This document shows positions 44,615-57,060 of a stretch of DNA of 64,000 nucleotides, in pieces. Below the pieces are notes generated by a model, which ran no database searches, had not been told where the DNA came from, and saw only the letters and a program-made list of their open reading frames with translations. This DNA comes from Mesorhabditis belari (taxonomy: Eukaryota > Nematoda > Chromadorea > Rhabditida > Rhabditidae), in assembly GCA_958450365.1 (NCBI GenBank), contig CAUEEP010000387.1, positions 186,001 through 250,000 on the forward strand, read 5' to 3'. Position numbers and translations under genes: made by a program. Positions within the stretch are counted from its first letter, which is position 1. Each line of letters opens with the position of its first letter.

Positions 44615-44955
44615 GGAATGTCAACAAGGGTGTGGTGGCCAAATGGCATGAGCCATTTACTGGCCGACGTAGAATTTTGCGCTGATTCCGAATCCGTTTT
44701 CCGTTTCTGCTATGGAACACTAAAAAGTGATAAGTCTGCGTTTTTCAGCCGAGTTTCGGGGCTCCCCAGTGGCTCTGGGAAATCTGGCTATAAACTCGAG
44801 AGATGATTTTTAAAATTCCGTTTAAAACCTTGCAGATTTATCACTTTTTAGTGTTCCATAGCAGAAACGGAAAACAGATTCGGAATCAGCGCAAAATTCT
44901 ACGTCGGCCAGGAAATGGCTCATGCTATTTGGCCACCACAACCAGTTGACATTCC
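44615..44955. repeat. Complete foldback element M2
   Basis: Arms 44615-44733 and 44838-44955 are about 118-bp inverted repeats (starting GGAATGTCAAC, ending GTTGACATTCC) with only a few mismatches, around a 104-bp centre. The repeat modules at 5171-5250, 16225-16320, 55750-55840, 58640-58735 and 63200-63290 contain only one arm. The open frame across it is not a gene. Confidence 0.85.
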
Positions 44956-44956
44956 C

Positions 44957-45401
44957 TTGGAAGTCTAAAGTTCTAGAAATATAACTAAAACTAGCTGCTG
45001 CTCAGCTGTTACTGCTAGCTGCTACTGCCAACTGCTGATGCTTGCTACTGCTGCTCAGCTAGCTGCTGCTCAGCTACTGCTGCTATCTACTGCTGCTAGT
45101 TGCTGTTCAGCTTTTAAGTGTTCTTTGTTCTTAAATTTGAAAACACACATCTTCTGACGTACTGAATTTTTCATTTTTCTAACAGTTCAGAAGAAAACTG
45201 AAGAGTTCAGTGCACCAGAAGGAGTGTGTTTACTCGTGAGAAACGTTAACCTCTGATTACAAGCGAGCAACGTTAACCTCTGATTGAAATCCTTCAAAAC
45301 TTAGGTAATTGAAGAGGGTTCCGATGCAGGAAAGGACTTCTAGTGTGCCAAAAAGGATGCGTTTACCTGAACAATTTTTTTTTCTAAAAAAGGCAAAACT
45401 T
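44957..45401. other. Spacer with CTGCT-rich repeats and dispersed motifs
   Basis: 44990-45115 is an imperfect array of GCTGCTGCTCAGCTACT-like units. 45208-45235 and 45338-45362 are two copies of the AGTGCRCYAGAAGG motif. No gene. Confidence 0.7.
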
Positions 45402-45473
45402 TGGAGGAACAGGGGTTTGAACCCTGGACTTCTCGCATGCGAAGCGAGCGCTCTACCACTGAGCTATACCCCC
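45402..45473 (-). tRNA. tRNA-Ala (CGC)
   Basis: Reads 5' GGGGGTATAGCTCAGTGG on the minus strand. D arm GCTC/GAGC, anticodon arm CTCGC-TTCGCAT-GCGAG with anticodon CGC, T arm CAGGG-TTCAAAC-CCCTG, acceptor GGGGGTA with TTCCTCC and A discriminator. The G3-U70 wobble pair, the identity element of alanine tRNAs, is present. One T-T mismatch lies at acceptor position 6-67. TTTT begins 3 nt downstream as a pol III terminator. CCA is not encoded. Anticodon CGC reads GCG. Confidence 0.93.
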
Positions 45474-45540
45474 GGTTGAAAGCAGGGTGGTTTTTAGGGA
45501 TTGATAAGCTAAATAATCCAGAGATTTAAGGCTTTTGTTG

Positions 45541-45732
45541 ATTTTCTCTAATAGTAGTGCAGCGTCGTCTAAATTCTTCGAAATCTCGAGAACCGTTTAT
45601 CAAAACCTATCGATGTGAGGGCGGAAAATGTAGCTAACGATGAGATCTAGTGGAAAATTAGAGTGTTGAGCTTCTGCAAAAGCTTGAAAACCGTAAAATA
45701 GTTACCAAATCGGCACTACTATTAGAGAAAAT
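45541..45732. repeat. MITE-like element M3, 192 bp
   Basis: Perfect 20-bp terminal inverted repeats: ATTTTCTCTAATAGTAGTGC (45541-45560) and its complement (45713-45732). The centre matches module R1 (16325-16425), which keeps only the right end. A degenerate relative is at 34065-34135. Confidence 0.8.
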
Positions 45733-46880
45733 ACGGTCTGCTTCAAAAATAATGAATTCAAATTGAATTTAGTTAAACGAGCTTCTCCTAAAGTCAGACA
45801 ATAATGGATTTAATGGTGAAGAAACGGTTGGTTACATTAATTCTACAATAACTTCAACAAAACAGTTATTTGCTAATCTTATTAAAGATTTCATAGCACT
45901 TTTCCATGCTATAAATCTTTAGAAACCCTTTAGAAATCTTTAGAAACCCTTTAAAAACCTAAAGCCTTTAGAAAAAAGGATTAGTTAACTATTTTTTTTC
46001 GTTTAAACTCTCTACAATCTTTTTCTTTGCTATAGTTTTTTATTGAAAAGCTAAAATAGAATAACTTTATAGATTTATAGAATAAAATGAAAGTATTATA
46101 GTTTAATATGATAGCCGACTGGATAGGAATCTTGTTTATGAATCGACGGGTTCGAAGCTCAAAGGTTCGATCCAAGTAGCCAACAAAATTTAGAAATACT
46201 ATAATAATGCTGAAATTGAGATATTTATCTTGTGTGATATCCAGATTGGCTTTTCCAAACGGTTTACCCAATTTTTCCCTTCAATTTTCTTCAGCAATTT
46301 GATATTCAATCTCATTTTCAGCCAATCAACGTCCTCCAATTATTCCCCGACATCAAGCCGACCTCCGGAAACGGGTTTTAAAGCTTTATTTATTGTTTTG
46401 ATGAATAAATTTTCAATTTCTAGACTCAAAACTGTAATTAAGAGACTTTTTAGATTGCGAAATTCGTTTTTTGGAAACTATTTAGGAAAAAAATGATGCC
46501 CGTTTAAAATTTCGCATTGAGGAATTGAAATTGACTTGAATTGAACACTCAAAAGCTTGCAAAGTGCTTGAAAGCTTGAAAGCAAAGCTTGAAATTGATC
46601 ACAAGATCAGAAAACGTTGATCAAAAGAGAATCGACAACCATTTGCATCAACTAGAGAGTTTAGATCGTCAATGTATCCTAATGATCATGGTACTTTGAG
46701 GATTTTGAGTTCTAATTGAGGATTCTAAGCAGATCATCTATTCGGGGATTCATTATGAACTGAGATTATCATTGGAATCATTATGAACTGAGATTATCAT
46801 TGGAATCAACTCTGACTATCAGGGATTCATTATGAATGACTATAAATAAGTGCTTAAACAGGGATTCTTGCTGGAAAATG
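45733..46880. repeat. Diverged copy of modules R1-R4
   Basis: Corresponds to 16415-17700 but with more substitutions than the other copies, so it is probably an older one. Includes a tRNA-like sequence at 46111-46181 and terminal exon B at 46322-46381 (stop preserved, TTC to TTT). Confidence 0.75.
46322..46381 (+). pseudogene. Captured terminal exon B copy (older)
   Basis: The frame and TAA stop are intact with one synonymous change before the stop. Its preservation in the most diverged module copy is notable. Confidence 0.5.
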
Positions 46881-47125
46881 GGTCTCAACTTGATTCAAGA
46901 CAACTTCTCTCCTTCTTCCTTCTTCTCTCTCCTTCTTCCTTCTTCTTCTCCGAAGATTGAATTGCTCTGTGAGGCTTGCAACAAGCCTTGAACTGCAAGA
47001 TCGACATGTAATCTGTAAAGATGCAAGATCTGTAATCTAAAACATTCAAAGTTGAATAAATCGATTGATCTTTCAATTTCTCAGTCTTTTTATGGCGCTT
47101 GATTGGTTTTAAAACTGTTTGGTGA

Positions 47126-47314
47126 GGTAAAAGGCAAAAGGTAAAAGGCAAAAGGTAAAAGGCAAAAGGTAAAAGGCAAAAGGTAAAAGGCAAAAGGCAT
47201 AAGGTAAAAGGCAAAAGGCAAAAGGTAAAAGGCAAAAGGTAAAAGGTAAAAGGCAAAAGGTAAAAGGCAAAAGGTAAAAGGCAAAAGGTAAAAGGCAAAA
47301 GGTAAAAGGCAAAA
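47126..47314. repeat. 7-bp/14-bp minisatellite (AAAGGCA/AAAGGTA)
   Basis: About 27 alternating 7-bp units. Minus-strand frames of FYLLPFTF type are artefacts. Confidence 0.95.
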
Positions 47315-47355
47315 TCTTCATCACTGATTTGCCATTTTGATTGATAATTGCTATT

Positions 47356-47402
47356 TCTTATAGAATGCAATAAATTGTAACAATTTATTGCATTCTATAA
47401 GA
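47356..47402. repeat. 23-bp-arm perfect palindrome
   Basis: TCTTATAGAATGCAATAAATTGT, one A, then its exact complement. Single occurrence in the window. Confidence 0.9.
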
Positions 47403-48360
47403 GTGTTACACTCAAAAGAACAGGAATTGTTTTTTTTTTACAAAATTACTGATCAAAATTGCTGATCAAATGGAAAAAACGGTAGAATAGTTTCTAGAAA
47501 TTAGTTTCTTTTTCAGAAATTTTGATTAGAAAAAAGTTTAAAAGGATTTTAAAGCTGAAAAAGACTGAAAAAGACTTAAAGAAAACAAATTTTGATAAAA
47601 ATTCACATTTTTGAAAGAGAAATGAGAGATTAGTAAGCTAAAAAGCTAAAAATAGCAAAAAAAAAAACACAGTTTTCAATTAGTTGAAGCTGGTTTATCG
47701 TGGAAAAGGCTAAATCTTTTGCCTTTTTTTTCTCAACTTTTGAGTGTGTTTCTTGAAAAAAGCTCTCGAAATCGTTCTCTTTATTTTCTCTGAGAAAACA
47801 TTGGCTTAAAGTCTTTTCTTTTGCTCTTGTCATTGTCTCAATTCAAGATTTTAGCTGAATTTATGTAAAAATTCTAGGTAATATTAACCAATTTCTATTT
47901 CAAAAGTTGTTTTTCTGGGTAATTTGAGGGCGTAGAATCGAAATTTTGGCATAACATAATTAAATTTCATTATATAGAGCTTGACGTGAGGGGGCGTGGC
48001 TTGGCATCCTGCCGAGGCTCTGCTTTTAAATTGGCTTTTAAACCTTTTTTTCGGAACCTTTTTTCGCGTTTTAAAAAAGCTCTAAAAGCTAATATCAACC
48101 AATTTCTATTCCAAAAGTTGTTTTTCTAGGTAATTTTAGGGCGTAGAATCGAAATTTTGACGAAAAAGCTCTCGAAATCGTTCTCTTTATTTTCTCTGAG
48201 AAAACATTGGCTTAAAGTCTTTTCTTTTGTTCTTGTCATTGTCTCAATTCAAGATTTTAACTGAATTTATGTAAAAATTCAATTTTTTTACAATAAATCT
48301 CTTTAGAAATAAATCTTTTTTGATTTTTTAAAAAAAAGCTAAATTTCCTCTCGCTAATTG
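47403..48360. repeat. Two direct copies of a block S segment
   Basis: 47700-47880 and 48160-48290 share the GAGAAAACATTGGCTTAAAG phrase. 47881-47945 and 48090-48160 share CAACCAATTTCTATT and GGGCGTAGAATCG. GTGAGGGGGCGTGGCTTGG at about 47985 is GC-rich and could be a regulatory box, but nothing supports that. No gene. Confidence 0.65.
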
Positions 48361-48651
48361 GGCCTATTTTTTGTCGGACGTCAGAAAAGGGAATTTTTCA
48401 AAAAAGCGGATAGCAAAAGTACCTGGGCAAGACAACCAAGCTAACCTAGTAATGGCCAGAAGTCGGCCAGAGGTCGGCCAGAAGACTCAGCTTATCCTTG
48501 AGACAGCCTGGCAACCTTTTATATGAAAAGTCCGGCACTACCAGTACCTTGTCCCATCTTCACATCCTCTAAACGCCTCGGCAACCATTTTTTTTTATTT
48601 AACCATTTCAAAGCATTTGTTGGGCTTTTGTGTGGCTTAAAGAATTAAAAT

Positions 48652-48861
48652 ATGCAAAACTATCGAATCTTTGTTTGCATTCATTCGAAAGATGGATTTA
48701 ATTGTAGATCGAAAATCTACACTCAAGCTAGGCTCAACTTTTTGCATCCAGAAGAAGAAAAAGAATGGCTTTTTGGATCAAATTTCTTCTTGATTCTTTT
48801 AAGTGAAGAATATTCTCGTTTAGAGCTCAATAGCAGAGAGCTTTTGATATACGGAAGTTAG
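48652..48861 (+). CDS. 69-aa reading frame in inverted block S, hypothetical
   Basis: MQNYRIFVCIHSKDG... to ELLIYGS, same length as the copy at 13928-14137, with five residue differences and no indel. Two intact copies are weak evidence of constraint. Unknown family. Confidence 0.3.
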   Translation: MQNYRIFVCIHSKDGFNCRSKIYTQARLNFLHPEEEKEWLFGSNFFLILLSEEYSRLELNSRELLIYGS

Positions 48862-51800
48862 ATTTTTGATTCTTTTCTTGATTTTGATGCATTTTGGTTG
48901 ATTTTGATTGATTTTTGTTGATTTTGATGGATTTTGATCGATTTTGATGCATTTTGATCGATTTTGATTGATTTTTCTTGGTTTTGATGCATTTTGATCG
49001 ATTTTAGGACTAAAATATTAGCTGTAGAGGTGCAAAATAGTAATATAATAGGATTCAAGAGAGAAATGGGCTAATCCTTTTGTGCAAATAGACTAGATTA
49101 GCACAGCTTTAGGCTAGAAAAAAAGAAAATAAGAATAGCCGATTCAAATACCCAATCTTTCCCACTTTCATTCTACTTTGAGCTTCTTTTTAACGCATCT
49201 AGAACATTCAATTCTAGAACATTCAATTCTAGAACTTTCAATTCTTTAGTTTTCTCTATAATAAAGACCAATAAACAGACTATAAGTGCACTAGAAAGGG
49301 TGTGTTTACGATTTCTAAGCACAAAGTACAAAGAAAAATCTAATACAAGACGAAAAAATGAAAAAAATGAAAAAAATGATCAACGCAATCACTAAAAAAA
49401 TCACAAAACTTCAATTTTCTTGCTTAAACGAATAAAATTCAATTCAATTACCCTAAAAAAAGAGCTTTTTCTCGTAAATCAACTCAAAATGAGCCATAAA
49501 TGCGAATTGGATTTGGTTAAAACTCGAAAAAGCTGAACACAGCTTGAAAGTACACAGCTGAAAAGGGTTGGCTTTAAAATCTTTTCGAAAATCATCATTT
49601 GTTGTCTTTTTTTGATGCAAATTTTCAATCTGGAACTCACCAAATCCAATTCGCTAGGAAATTCTCGTTTTAAAGCGAAATTGAAATTTTTTTTTTTCCC
49701 CACTTTTTTTCAATCTGGAATTCACACTATAGTAAAAACTCATTTTTGATTGAAATTTTTAAAAAATTGTTTTTTCCAATTTTTTCCAATAATTCTCGTG
49801 GTTTAAGAGCTCTTTTTTTAGCAATTAATTATTTATTTCTTTTCTTTTTCTTCTCAATAACTTCTCATTACTTTTTTTCTCACTTTTACTCCCGAAAAAG
49901 CTCAAAGAAAGATTTTTTCCTTTGAAAAGTTCGTTTTTATTGTATTTTTTAGGTTTTTGAAGGGTTTTAAAGCAAAAGAATGGAAATTTTCGAAAAATTT
50001 GATCCAATTTGATCTCCTAGATCTTGAAATAACTGAAAAATAAGCTAAAAAATCGATAACCTTTCTCTTTATCTTTCATTTAACCTTTTTAAAACCTTAT
50101 TCCAACCACTTACTTACAATTGATGCTCACATTTTAAGCATAAATTTGATTTCATGCACCTTTTATAGCTTTTCACATCATCTATCTCATTTTTCTTTTA
50201 GTACTTTTCAATCTGGAAGTCACACAATACAATTCGCTAGGAAATTCTCGGTTTTAAGCGAAAGTGAAATTTTCAAAATTCTTTTCCTTTCGAATTCTTC
50301 AATTTCAAAGCGTAAATGAAAATTTTCTTTTTTCATTTTTTTCAATCTGGACGTCACACTATAGAAATTTCCATTAAAAGCTTATTTTTAAACAAAATTG
50401 AAATTTCCAAAATTCTTTTTCTTCCAAATTTTTCAATTTTAAAGCTTAACTGAAAATTTTCTTTTGTCATTTTTTTCAATCTGGAATTCACACAATACAA
50501 TTCGCTAGGAAATTCTCGTTTTTAAGCAAAATTGAGATTTCCAAAAAACCTTTTGCTTTCCAATATTTTCCTAGTCCAATAATTCATCTCATAGCTGAGA
50601 AAAGAGCTCTTTTTTTTCAGCTATGAATTATTTATATCCCTTTTTTTCCTTTCAACAACCGAACACATTACTTTTTTTCTCACTTTCACTCCCGAAAAAA
50701 GCTCAAAAAAAGGATGTAAACGATGGGAAAATTGATAGAAAAAGTTAGTTTTTACGGCTTTTTTTTAGCTTTACAGATTGTTTTAAAGTAAAAGCTTGAA
50801 CATTTTCGAAATTATTGATAACTTTTGCCCAACTAGCTCTTAGATCTTTTAAGCTTTTAAGCTTTTTACTCACAGTTTAAGCATACATTTAGAGTATAAA
50901 TTCTCAAAAATTTCAAAAGTACCTAGAGGTTTTTGGCTCGTTTTTCTATAATCTAAATGAATTTTTCATCTTTCGATATTTTTCTATAATTCTTTGACTA
51001 TAGAAGTTTGACTATTTTGGCTGTTAGAACTAGCACCAAACAAAAGAAAACAAAACTAGCTTCAAGATCATTTTCCCTAGACCAAAAGAATTTCTTGCAA
51101 ATTGTTATGTATAGAAAAGGAGCTAAAGAAGGCTAAAAGAAGAGAAAAAGAAAAAAAATTGGCTGGTAGGGCCTGGTCCTTTGTGTCACCAAAAGAAAAA
51201 GAAGGGGGGGGGGGAAAGGAAAAATGGCTTTCTTTTTCTCTTTCTTGAATCTTTTCCCTTTTCTCCATGGCCTTTATCAAGCTTTTTCTAGTTTTCTTTT
51301 AGATAACTTCAATGGATTATATAATTTCTGAAACTTTATCTAGAATCTAAAGAGTTAAAGAATTGATTTTTCTTGCTTTTTGAGTTAATGGAGAGATTTG
51401 GCTGGCTTGAGCCTGGCTGGCTGGAATCCTGATTCGATCAACTAGAAACCAGATCTCGATTATGATTGATGCTTGAACTGGTCTGGAACTAGCTCTAAAG
51501 GTCTGAAGGGAAATCCAAGGCTTCTAGTTTAAGCTGATGATAATAACATTGGTCAAGTCAGAGCTCAGTTTGAGTTCGATTACGGTTGCCTCACTTTGCC
51601 TTAGCCGAACTGACGAAGGATTACGGTAGTTTAGATGTCTCTTAGCAAAGCTAGAGAGTCCTAGAGTCCTAGAGTCCCAGAGTTCTAGAGTTCTAGAATT
51701 CTAGACTCCTAGAGTCCAAGAGTTCTAGAGTTCGTAGACTTTAGATTAGTTCTTCCACCACTATGCAACAGCGATTCTCTTCTCCCCAGAGTGTCCCCTA

Positions 51801-53190
51801 TGGGCCCTTCATCTTCCCTTTCCCTCTCTTCTCCTTCCTCTTCCATTCGTTTTCCCATTTTCTTCATCTTTTCCTTTTCTTTTTCCGATTTCCTTTTTTT
51901 TGACCCCCACTTTTTCTGATCCAATTTACGTTCGAGAGCCTTTTTTTTCCTAAACCACTGGCTCTCAAAAAAAGCGCATAAAGCGGCTCGCTCCTCAAAA
52001 AAGAGCTTTTTTTTGGTCATTTTGTTTTTTGAAAATAAACTTTTAAAAAAACAAACATTAGGCTTTGTTTTCTATAGATTTTTGTGTCAATTACTACTTT
52101 GATTTAATCAAATTAAGCCGATCATTTAGTCTATAAATAAGATTGAAAAAAAAAGTGAATCAAAAGTGCTTTATTGTACAAGAGTTTAGATTAGTTTACT
52201 GTCGTTTTTTAGCCTCTATTAACCCCAATTCAAAAATTCTAGAATTATTCTAAAAAAGCCAGGTTTAAAGCCAAAGGTTTAGATCGATTTTCGCCTTTTT
52301 TTGAACCCTAGTTTGTTCGAAAAGGCTTAGGCAAAAGCGAAAAATTTTGAGCTGACTTGGCTTGGCCTAGAAAAGTAATTGTAAGCTAGGTTAGATCTTT
52401 AGTTGAGCTTCTCTAGACCTTGAGCTTCTCTAGACCTTGAGCTTCTCTAGAAAGTGCACAGAAAGACATTTACAGTATAAAGATGCAAAATAAACCTACT
52501 TTTTGGCAACTTCAATTTACCAAATCAAATTTCTTTATTTCACTTTACATTTTCCGTCAAATTCTCGAACTCGACACTTATTTTCGCCTCAAAACATAGC
52601 TCATTTTATTCGATTTTTTGCGTTGATTCGGGTTTTTGATTGATTTTTGATTGATTTTTGGGTAAATTCGGGTTAAAAATCGGTCAAAAATTGCCAAAAA
52701 GTCAGTGAATTTTGAGAAATTTTCTCGAATTTCTTTCTCACTAAATTTTCGCTTTTTAATCTGCTTTCTCAATTCTCTAAATTCTCTAATTTTCTATTTA
52801 AGTTTAAAGCTTAGTGATTAGTGATTAGATTAGCGCGTGAGCTTTTTGAGGTCTGGTTCGGATCCTTTTGCTGTCAAACATTTTACTTTCTTTCAAAAAT
52901 GACTTTAAAATTCAGTTTTCTCATTTTGTGAGCGGAAAAACGAAGGAGAGATTTGGAATCGATGAAAAAAATTGAATAAAATGAGCTAGATGAACAAAAT
53001 GACGCGAAGCTAAGTGTCAAATTCGAGAGTATTATTCGTTTTCTGCTTTTCTACCCACTAAAAATCCCGGGTTTTCTAGAAAAAGTGGGAATTTTTCTTC
53101 ATTTTCTCCCAACTTCACCTCCCAGGCTTCTCTCGATTCTGTTCAAATTGTTTTCTACAATTTTGGTTTCTTTTGTTTACAAATTTGGTT
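48862..53190. repeat. Third copy of the right-hand modules
   Basis: Homologous to 23760-28750 with a deletion near 51070 (one GGCTGTTAGAACTAG block is missing). The 17-bp satellite is reduced to about three units at 52404-52453. No gene. Confidence 0.8.
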
Positions 53191-53620
53191 CCTTAATAGA
53201 AAAGCTAAAATAGAATAACTTATGCTTAAAGTATTATAGTTTAATATGATAGCCGACTGGATAGGAATCTTGTCTATTAATCGGTGAATTCGAAGGTCAA
53301 AGGTTCGATCCAAGTAACCAAAAAAATTTCTTTCTTTTTCCCATCATTATAGGGTTTTTTTTCTTAACAACATTTGAGTAATAAGGGAAAAAAAAAATCT
53401 CCTCCTTTATGCTGTAATTGATTATTTTTGGTTTATAATTTCTCAATCAAAATCGACCAAAATCAAGAAAAATCAATCAAAATCAAGAAAAATCCATCAA
53501 AATCAACCAAAATCAAGAAAAGAATCAAAAATCTAACTTCCGTATATCAAAAGTATAAAAGTATCAAAAGAATCGAGTACTTAAACTGTCAATTTTATAA
53601 AATATTATAAAATTCTAAAA

Positions 53621-54055
53621 ATGGCAAAGAAGCGAAGAAAATTCGCCGCCGCCAAAAATGCAAAAAATACACACACACTTTCACAGGAATTATTGACCAG
53701 GAGGCAGGGGGTACTTCTTGCCTATCCCTGCTGCTGTCAATGAGTCAGGGGGGATAGTAATTTTCCCCCTACGCCTCCCCTGTGCCACGGTGGAAGCCGG
53801 GGGTCACTCGGCTAGGGTTTACCCCGGGAGCCGCGCCTTACCATGGTGTATCCTTCCAACCGACGCAAGCACGCCGCACCATGGGATTTTACCGAGTCTT
53901 TTTCTGACTCAGGCCGGGACTCAGCCCTGCCATGATGCTGAACAAGAATTTGTGCTTTATATCGCCCCCATAGCACGTCGGCTGCCAGAAAGGGGTCGAG
54001 TAGGAGGACCGGCTGAGAACCCACACCCACCCACACCCGGCTGATAACCCACATG
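53621..54055. repeat. GC-rich repeat module
   Basis: Copy of 10549-10980. The 40-codon frame starts at 53621. Confidence 0.8.
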
Positions 54056-55607
54056 AATGTTCTAGCCAAAATTTCAGAGAAATTCATTCAGCCAATTTTT
54101 CCGTAGAGTTTTTTATGGATTTTTACGACAAAAGGCGTTTTTCACTCTCGAATTTGCTTGAAAGTGAACCGAAATTCATTTAAAAAGATGCAAATTGAAC
54201 AAAAAAACACTTTTTTTTTATAGAGCAAACTATAGATTAATTGGTGAATTTGTTACTTTTTAACAGAAGTACGAAAAAAACGAAAAGATATGCATCAACC
54301 TATTAGCCGATAGTCAAATCTTTCCACCAACAAAACCATTATTTTCTTTTTATCAAGATCAGAGTTTGAGGGTTTAAGGGATTTTCCGGTAGATAGCTTT
54401 TTCATTGAACAATCTCGTAATTAATCCAAGCTTTATCAGATGTTAGAAATGAATCCCAGAAACCATCAGCTTTGGTTTGATGAAGCAAAAGAGCTGAACT
54501 GAAGAACTGACATCTGCACAAGTTGTCTTGAATCAAGTTGAGACTCATTTTCTAGAATTTAGCTGCTGCTGCGTGGGAAGCCGGCGTTTACGGTGAGCAC
54601 AAAGTACACTTCGATTCACGCAGGCACATTTTTGATGAAATGGATGGGAAAACACGTAAAGGAACGAATAGAAAACTAGAAAACTAGAAAGATATTCAAG
54701 CAATAAGATAATAATTCTTTAAGAAAACAAAAAACAATAAAAAAAGGATCAATTTTGACATGAAATTTGAAAATTTTGATCATTTGACAATTCGCTAAGC
54801 TTGGCTTGAATTTTTTTGCCTTCCTTTCCTTTAGTCTAGCTTTAAAATAGTAATTCTAAAGTTATAGCAATTCTAAAGTATTTAAGAATCTTGTTAAGCT
54901 TTGAATATGTCATTAGAATCAAGAAAATCAATAATTCCATCAAAATCCATCAAAAAAAAAACATCGGGAAGGAGCTATTCGAACTAGTAGTGTTCTGACA
55001 ATCAAATAGTTGGATTGGAGTTGGATTGGAGTTGGATTTCTTAAGGCTTTAAGGCCTTGTACTCGGTTCGGCGAAAAATCGACGAAAAAATCGACGAAAA
55101 ATATGAAAATAGTTGCATTTTTATCTTAAGATTAACAGTTTAAAGCCTTGAACTCGATTCAGGTACGGTAGTTTATCCACCATCTATTTATCTTTTTGAA
55201 TTCCGATTGACTTTTGAATCTTTTGAAACTTTTTGTCGGAGTAAACACTTTAAATGCCTATAACTTTGTTTAGAAATTATATTATTGTTAACTTTTTCTA
55301 TAGTTGGATAGAGAATATTTCAGGCTTTTGAATGATATTAAATAGAGCTTCACTGGATTTACCAATATCTGAAAAATGGCTGAGTAAAGTGCTGGTAAAG
55401 TGTCAGAGTCGGTTAGCTTGGTTAGTGCTGGCTTTCTGGAGAGCTTTCTGGAGTTGGTTGACTCAATCAAATTCGATTTGGTATCATTTGAAAGCCTACA
55501 GTATACTCTATTCAATCAAAAAGTTAACAATAATATTATTTCTAAGTAAAGTTCGAAATGTAACTAGGTAGATAATAAATAAAACAACAGTGATTTCAAA
55601 ATTTCAG

Positions 55608-55721
55608 CAAGCTTTGTCAACTCATCGAAAAGTGCCGGAGACTGGTCAACTCTTCACTGGCGCTCAGAAACTCGTTCTTGACGGAATCGTGAAAACGGTT
55701 GGTGTTGGAGAAGTTGTCTAA
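55608..55721 (+). pseudogene. Copy of the last exon of the BED-like gene
   Basis: Appears identical by eye to 44473-44586, preceded by foldback M1 (55255-55565) and followed by one arm of M2 fused to module R1. Confidence 0.8.
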
Positions 55722-56628
55722 CATTTAGATATTTCTAGATATTAACAAAGGAATGTCAACTGGTTGTGGTGGCCAAATGGCATGAGCCATTTACTGGCCG
55801 ACGTAAAATTTTGCGCTGATTCCGAATCCGTTTTCCGATTAGACTAGTGGGGGATTAGTGTGTTGAGCTTCTGGGAAAGCTTAGAAACTGTAAAATAGTC
55901 ATCAACTCGGCACTACTATTAGAGAAAATACGTTATGTTTCAAAAATAATGAATTCAAATTGAATTTAGTTAAACGAGCTTCTCCTAAAGTCAGACAATA
56001 ATGGATTTAATGGTGAAGAAACGGTTGGTTACATTAATTCTACAATAACATCAACAAAACAGTTATTTTCTAATCTTATTAAAGATTTCATAGCACTTTT
56101 TCATGCTTTAAATCTCAAATTTCAACCTAAAGCCTTTAGAAAAAGGGATTAGTTAACTTTTTTTTCGTTTAAACTCTCTACAATCTTTTTCTTTGCTATA
56201 GTTTTTATTGAAAAGCTAAAATAGAATAACTTATGCTTAAAGTATTATAGTTTAATATGATAGCCGACTGGATAGGAATCTTGTCTATTAATCGGTGAAT
56301 TCGAAGGTCAAAGGTTCGATCCAAGTAACCAAAAAATTTCTTTCTTTTTCCCATCATTATAGGGTTTTTTCTTAACAACATTTGAGTAATAAGGGAAAAA
56401 AAAATCTCCTCCTTTATGCTGTAATTGATTATTTTTGGTTTATAATTTCTCAATCAAAATCGACCAAAATCAAGAAAAATCAATCAAAATCAAGAAAAAT
56501 CCATCAAAATCAACCAAAATCAAGAAAAGAATCAAAAATCTAACTTCCGTATATCAAAAGTATAAAAAGTATCAAAAGAATCGAGTACTTAAACTGTCAA
56601 TTTTATAAAATATTATAAAATTCTAAAA

Positions 56629-57060
56629 ATGGCAAAGAAGCGAAGAAAATTCGCCGCCGCCAAAAATGCAAAAAATACACACACACTTTCACAGGAATTA
56701 TTGACCAGGAGGCAGGGGGTACTTCTTGCCTATCCCTGCTGCTGTCAATGAGTCAGGGGATAGTAATTTTCCCCCTACGCCTCCCCTGTGCCACGGTGGA
56801 AGCCGGGGGGTCACTCGGCTAGGGTTTACCCCGGGAGCCGCGCCTTACCATGGTGTATCCTTCCAACCGACGCAAGCACGCCGCACCATGGGATTTTACC
56901 GAGTCTTTTTCTGACTCAGGCCGGGACTCAGCCCTGCCATGATGCTGAACAAGAATTTGTGCTTTATATCGCCCCCATAGCACGTCGGCTGCCAGAAAGG
57001 GGTCGAGTAGGAGGACCGGCTGAGAACCCACACCCACCCACACCCGGCTGATAACCCACA
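56629..57060. repeat. GC-rich repeat module
   Basis: Copy of 10549-10980 with the 40-codon frame intact (56629-56751). Confidence 0.8.

Noticed and set aside
46885..47370. FYLLPFTF-repeat frames
   Set aside because: Translation of the 7-bp AAAGGCA/AAAGGTA satellite.
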